From Streptomyces sp. NBC_00178 (GTDB lineage: Bacteria; Actinomycetota; Actinomycetes; Streptomycetales; Streptomycetaceae), in assembly GCF_036206005.1 (NCBI RefSeq), contig NZ_CP108143.1, positions 682,001 through 746,000 of the forward strand: DNA of 64,000 nt. The letters run 5' to 3'. The notes under the pieces are model-generated. The model was given only the letters and a program-made list of their open reading frames with translations. It was not told the origin of the DNA and did not search any database. The position numbers and the translations under genes are program-made. Below are positions 60,290 through 64,000 of this stretch, piece by piece (the first letter of the stretch is position 1; each line of letters opens with the position of its first letter).

Positions 60290-60364
60290 GCGTTACGCCT
60301 CCCCCGCGACGGCGGCCGCACACCCCCGGGCCGGTCACCGGGAGCGCGGGTCCGGCTCGCGCCG

Positions 60365-62020
60365 TCAGCCGGCTTCCGGCTCCCGGGGCTTCGGGTCCGG
60401 GTCCGGTGCGGCGGGCGTGTCCGTCGCGGTGTCCGCCGTGACCCGGGTCCCGGGGTGCCACAACGAGCAGAGGAAGGCGATGGCGAGCGCGATGGCCATC
60501 CCGTTGAAGACCCACTGGTTCGCCTCGGCGAAATCCATCCTGACGGCGTCCATCGAGTCCCGCATCAGGGCGGCGATCCGCCCGTCGCCGCCCGGTTCCT
60601 TCGCGTCCGCGTGTCCGGTGACCGCCTCCGCGACCGACCGGGCCGCCTCGCGGGCGGGTCCGTCCGGCACGCCCTTCGAGGTGAGGGTCTCGACGACCTT
60701 GTCGGTGGTCACGTGCGTCAGGACGGTGCCGAACACCGCGATGCCGATGCTGGCCGCGTAGTTGCGCAGGGTCTGGGTGATGCCCGTGACCTCGCCGTAC
60801 GACGCGCCGATCGACCGGTTGACCGCGTCGGTGGAGGCCGGGGCCAGGAGGAAGCCGATGCCCGCACCGGCGAGCGCGGCGTACGGCCACTGGTCGTGGA
60901 TCGAGAGGTCGGTCAGCTTGCCCGCCCACAGGGCGAATCCGACCGCGCCGAGGGCCGTGCCCAGCTTCATCGCCGGCCGGGCCCCCCGCCGGTCCAGGAT
61001 CCGGCCGCCCCACTGGGACGCGATTCCGAAGCCGATGAAGAAGTACAGCAGGTACAGCGCGGCCTGGTTCGGCGAGGCGCTCAGGGAGACCTGCGCGTAG
61101 ACGGAGGCGAAGAAGAACACGGGGACGAAGGCCGTCATCGCGAAGAACAGCACGAGGGAGTCGACGGTGAACGCCCGGTCGCGGAAGACCCGCAGGGTGA
61201 TGAGGGGCTCGGCCACCCCGAGCTCGTACCGGCAGAACACCGCGAGCACGGCGAGGCCGCCCACGATGCAGGCCCAGGTGGCCGCGCTGCTCCAGCCCCA
61301 CGCCGAGGCCTGCTGGAAGCCGAGCACGCTCAGCCCCATCCCGACGGCGACGAGGACCGCGCCGGGTACGTCGAGCCGCTCGCGCCTGCGTTCCTCGGGG
61401 ATGCGGGCCAGGGCGGCGAGGACCAGTGCGACGACGGCGACCGGCACGTTCACCCAGAAGATCGCGCGCCACGTCCAGTCCGTCAGCCAGCCGCCGAGCA
61501 GCGGCCCGACGGCGGTGAGCGCCCCCGACAGTCCGAAGAAGAGCGCCAGCGCACGTCCGCGCCGCTCGACCGGGAAGACGGAGATGACGACGGCGAGAGC
61601 CGCGGGGAACAGGAGCGCCGCGCCGAACCCCTGGGTGGCGCGGAAGACGATGAGCCACTCCTGGGCGAAATCGCCGGTGGGCACGCATCCGCAGAGCACC
61701 GAGGAGACGACGAAGACGAGCGTGCCGGTCAGCATCACCCGGCGGTGCCCCATGATGTCGGCGAGGCGCCCGCCGAGTGCGAAGAAGGCGGCAAGGGAGA
61801 GCAGGTAGGCGTTGACGACCCATTGCATCCCCGAGGCCGAGAGACCGAGTTCGTCGATGATGCTCGGCGCGGCGATGGCGACGATGGTCTGGTCGATGAA
61901 GGTCATCGACACGGCGAACAGCATCGCCGCGAGAGCGAGGGTCTGACTGGCCGTGCCCTGTCCGTCCCGGGCCCCGGCGGGGTCCTGGCCGGGGCCCGGA
62001 GGGCCTCTGTGCTTGCGCAT
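60365..62020 (-). CDS. MFS drug/metabolite exporter, DHA2 (EmrB/QacA) family
   Basis: A 551-residue transporter with 14 expected helices. DHA2 signatures are SMTFIDQTIVAIAAPSI (motif D1 area), GGRLADIMGHRRVMLTG (motif A), and FRATQGFGAALLFPAALAVV (motif B/C region). It likely exports drugs or natural products with proton exchange. The C-terminal tail is Pro/Asp-rich. ATG at 62020. The SDR gene follows; no regulator lies next to it. Confidence 0.9.
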   Translation of the reverse strand: MRKHRGPPGPGQDPAGARDGQGTASQTLALAAMLFAVSMTFIDQTIVAIAAPSIIDELGLSASGMQWVVNAYLLSLAAFFALGGRLADIMGHRRVMLTGTLVFVVSSVLCGCVPTGDFAQEWLIVFRATQGFGAALLFPAALAVVISVFPVERRGRALALFFGLSGALTAVGPLLGGWLTDWTWRAIFWVNVPVAVVALVLAALARIPEERRRERLDVPGAVLVAVGMGLSVLGFQQASAWGWSSAATWACIVGGLAVLAVFCRYELGVAEPLITLRVFRDRAFTVDSLVLFFAMTAFVPVFFFASVYAQVSLSASPNQAALYLLYFFIGFGIASQWGGRILDRRGARPAMKLGTALGAVGFALWAGKLTDLSIHDQWPYAALAGAGIGFLLAPASTDAVNRSIGASYGEVTGITQTLRNYAASIGIAVFGTVLTHVTTDKVVETLTSKGVPDGPAREAARSVAEAVTGHADAKEPGGDGRIAALMRDSMDAVRMDFAEANQWVFNGMAIALAIAFLCSLWHPGTRVTADTATDTPAAPDPDPKPREPEAG

Positions 62021-62092
62021 GATCCGAGTCTGGGCCGCACGTGGGCCGGGCGCACATCGGGGCGGGCCGCCCGGTGCGGCGGCGGCCGTGGT

Positions 62093-62659
62093 TCAGTCCT
62101 TCCTGACGAGCAGTCCGGCCGCGAGGAGTCCGGCGTGGCCCATGTCCGCGTCGGTGTACTCGCCGCCCAGCAGATGGGCGACGAACGCGTCCTGCTCCAG
62201 GGTGAACGGCTCGACGAACTCCTCGGCGTCGGGTGTGGGTTCGGAGACCTTCCGGCAGCCGCGCGCCAGCACCCCGTACCGCACGTGGGTCGCGTAGGAC
62301 GCCAGGTACGTCCTCAGGAAGATCTCCAGCGTCCCCGCCCGGTATCCGCTCTCCTCGAGCAGTTCGCGCGCCGCCGCGTCCAGCACCTCCTCACCGGGCT
62401 CGACCATGCCGCCCGGGAGCTCCGCCAGGACCTTGCCGGGCCCGGGACGGAACTGGCGTACGAGAACGCCCCGCCCGTCCTCCGTGAAGGCGACGAGGGC
62501 GACCGTGGGCGAGCCGTGGAGGATGTCCCACCGGGAGTCCTTGCCGTCGGGCTGGACGTAGGTACGGCAGCTCACCGTCAGGTAGCCGGCCGGCTCGGGG
62601 CGCTCGCTCTTCAGCGCCCATGTCAATGCGTCAGGGCTCTTCGTCACGCACGGGATCAT
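62093..62659 (-). CDS. Nudix hydrolase
   Basis: A 188-residue protein with a complete Nudix box: GGMVEPGEEVLDAAARELLE then ESGY, matching GX5EX7REUXEEXGU. The N-terminal part (ALKSERPEPAGYLTVSCRTY) and VRQFRPGPGKVLAELPGGMV resemble ADP-sugar/ADP-ribose pyrophosphatases. It probably hydrolyses a nucleoside diphosphate linked to another group. ATG at 62659 is chosen; an ATG two codons upstream (62665) is about as good. Confidence 0.85.
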   Translation of the reverse strand: MIPCVTKSPDALTWALKSERPEPAGYLTVSCRTYVQPDGKDSRWDILHGSPTVALVAFTEDGRGVLVRQFRPGPGKVLAELPGGMVEPGEEVLDAAARELLEESGYRAGTLEIFLRTYLASYATHVRYGVLARGCRKVSEPTPDAEEFVEPFTLEQDAFVAHLLGGEYTDADMGHAGLLAAGLLVRKD

Positions 62660-62707
62660 GTCCATCCCACAGCGGGACAAACGGGTCGGATGCCCCGGCC
62701 GGACCCC

Positions 62708-63847
62708 TCACCCCGGAGCGGCGGCCGGGGCGGGCCGGTGCGGCGGGGGTTCGCGTCCGGCGTGGGCGCGGTGCAGGGCGAGGAGCGCCTGGTCGTCCTT
62801 GGGCCGGCCGCCGATGTGCCGCCTGACGTCCTGGATGAGCGCGTCGAGGATCTGTCCGGGCGCGAGGTGGCCGCCGGAGCGCGTGCGGCGGCCGAGGGCG
62901 AGGGGCAGACGGGCGACGGGATCGTAGAAGCTTCCGGCGGCGTCCCGGGACTCGGTGATTCCGTCGGTGTAGCAGAGCAGGGTGGAACCGGCCGGGAAGG
63001 CATGGCTGTCCACCGGGGCGGACCAGACGCCGAGGTCGCTCATGCCGAGCGGCGGCGCCTCCTCGGAGGCGTCCAGAAGGGTGGCCCGCCCCCGGGCGTC
63101 CAGGAGCACGGGAGGCGGATGGCCGCGGTTGACCAGACGCAGGGTCTCCAGGTCCGTGGAGAACTCCACGATGAGCGCGGTGGTGAACCCCTCCGCCTGC
63201 TGCTGGCCTCCGCGGCGGCCGCCCTCTCGCAGGAGGGCCCGTTCCAGCCTCGTCACCAGCTGCGGGAGGTCCTCGGCCTCGTCCGCCGCGTACCGGAAGG
63301 CGCCGAGGTCGGCGCTGACGGCGCTGACCGCGCCGAGCCCCTTGCCCCGTACGTCGCCGACCATGACGCGGATGCCGAACGGGGTGCTCTGCACCACGTA
63401 CAGGTCCCCTCCGATCAGGGCCTCGCTCTCGGCCGGCACGTACCGCGCGTCGATGTGCAGGTCGCCCAGACGTGACGGCGGCCTGGGCAGCACGGCGTGC
63501 TGGGCGACGGCGGCGACGTGCTGCGCGCGCCTCGCGCGGGCGTCCTGTGTGCGCAGCGTGCGGTGGATCAGGACGGCGAGGGCGGTGACCGCCGCCAGGG
63601 TGATCTGGTTGGCCAGGCCCGCACGCCAGCCGAAGGTGCCGTCGAGGCGTGCGAGGAAGGCGTGGACGATCATCGCCGTCACACCGGTCCCGATGATCCC
63701 GCGCACCCCGAAGAGCGGCGCCGCCGCGACCGGTGCCGCTATCAGGAGCGGCGCGGACGTGACGTCGTGCGGGGTGACCAGGTCGATCACCACGGCCAGC
63801 ACGATGAGGCCTACGGGGATCCACTGGGTTCTCGGCGGGTGCGGCAC
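62708..63847 (-). CDS. Membrane-anchored SpoIIE/PP2C-type phosphatase
   Basis: A protein of 379 residues from the GTG at 63847. Two to three helices at the N-terminus (TQWIPVGLIVLAVVIDLV and later segments to about residue 105) precede a PP2C/SpoIIE domain: AAVAQHAVLPRPPSRLGDLH, GGDLYVV, VMVGDVRGKGLGAVSAVSA, NRGHPPPVLL and LLCYTDGITESRD, with the metal-binding Asp residues. It likely acts on an anti-anti-sigma factor. The frame stays open to the right edge, so the true start could be farther out, but the extra part does not look coding. Confidence 0.82.
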   Translation of the reverse strand: MPHPPRTQWIPVGLIVLAVVIDLVTPHDVTSAPLLIAAPVAAAPLFGVRGIIGTGVTAMIVHAFLARLDGTFGWRAGLANQITLAAVTALAVLIHRTLRTQDARARRAQHVAAVAQHAVLPRPPSRLGDLHIDARYVPAESEALIGGDLYVVQSTPFGIRVMVGDVRGKGLGAVSAVSADLGAFRYAADEAEDLPQLVTRLERALLREGGRRGGQQQAEGFTTALIVEFSTDLETLRLVNRGHPPPVLLDARGRATLLDASEEAPPLGMSDLGVWSAPVDSHAFPAGSTLLCYTDGITESRDAAGSFYDPVARLPLALGRRTRSGGHLAPGQILDALIQDVRRHIGGRPKDDQALLALHRAHAGREPPPHRPAPAAAPG

Positions 63848-64000
63848 TCCCCCACGTTGCCCGCCGGGGCGCCCCTCCGCATCCGGGCGAACCGCCGTTC
63901 GACGCACATGGCGGGGGTGTCGGGCGGGCACGAGCCCTCGCGGTGGCGGGCCGGCAGATGGCCGTCCGTGCGCGGTGACCTCCGGCCGGCGGGCGGCCAC

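Noticed and set aside
60284..63475. A 1063-residue plus-strand frame over the MFS, Nudix and phosphatase genes
   Set aside because: Antisense to well-supported genes and without any domain; a GC-driven artefact.

Overview
The window is chromosomal DNA of a Streptomyces-type actinomycete. GC content and third-position GC are very high, GTG starts and ATGA/GTGA overlaps are common, and several families are typical of the genus (DUF5133, SAV_915, Methyltransf_19/DUF574, SpoIIE-type phosphatases, an srsABC-like type III PKS operon). No rRNA, tRNA or CRISPR array was seen. Every assignment below was made by reading the sequence; no database search was run.

Region by region. (1) 1-4.4 kb, minus strand: a DeoR regulator followed by a tightly overlapping carbohydrate/polyol ABC operon (lipoprotein, two permeases, a zinc alcohol dehydrogenase running off the left edge). 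(2) 4.8-11.7 kb: a secreted lysyl-oxidase-like protein, two SAM methyltransferases, a large DcuS/CitA-type sensor with PAS, GAF, SpoIIE and HATPase domains, and a DUF2071 protein. (3) 11.7-32.5 kb: a gene-poor accessory stretch. It mixes a cold-shock cluster (CspA-like, DEAD-box helicase, CBS, broken SCO5918-like gene), a heat-shock pair (hsp18/rheA with two operators), stress-type small proteins (DUF2267, CsbD, DUF2273), a divergent mannan-degrading pair (GH76 and a frameshifted GH92-CBM13), two decayed IS5-family transposases, and fragments of SpoIIE, HATPase and amidohydrolase genes. (4) 32.5-40.1 kb: an srsABC-like phenolic-lipid operon, a divergent UbiA prenyltransferase, then an AurF-type diiron oxygenase with its own ferredoxin/ferredoxin-NADP reductase fusion, and a MarR gene behind a tandem repeat and an iron-box-like site. 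(5) 40.1-48.2 kb: an unusually long GAPDH, VOC protein, cardiolipin-synthase-like PLD, orphan GvpU-like protein, GDSL hydrolase with TetR, SAV_915 protein and lysA. (6) 48.6-53.3 kb: kdpFABC potassium pump with an extra 27-residue membrane peptide in front. (7) 53.4-64 kb: a second DUF574 methyltransferase, small membrane proteins, a PRC-barrel-like protein, acyl-CoA dehydrogenase with PadR, SDR, 14-TM MFS exporter, Nudix hydrolase and a SpoIIE-type phosphatase near the right edge.

How the genes fit together. The ABC/DeoR/dehydrogenase set looks like uptake and oxidation of a sugar alcohol. GH76 and GH92 would act in series outside the cell on alpha-mannan, with a LacI-type operator in front of GH76. 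The srs-like operon makes, methylates and hydroxylates an alkylresorcinol-type lipid. The diiron oxygenase and the fused ferredoxin reductase form a self-contained oxygenase/electron-supply pair whose substrate is not known; it is the best candidate here for an undescribed pathway. Several regulators sit beside readable operators (RheA, PadR, TetR, LacI-type, DeoR), so this window is good for testing regulation.
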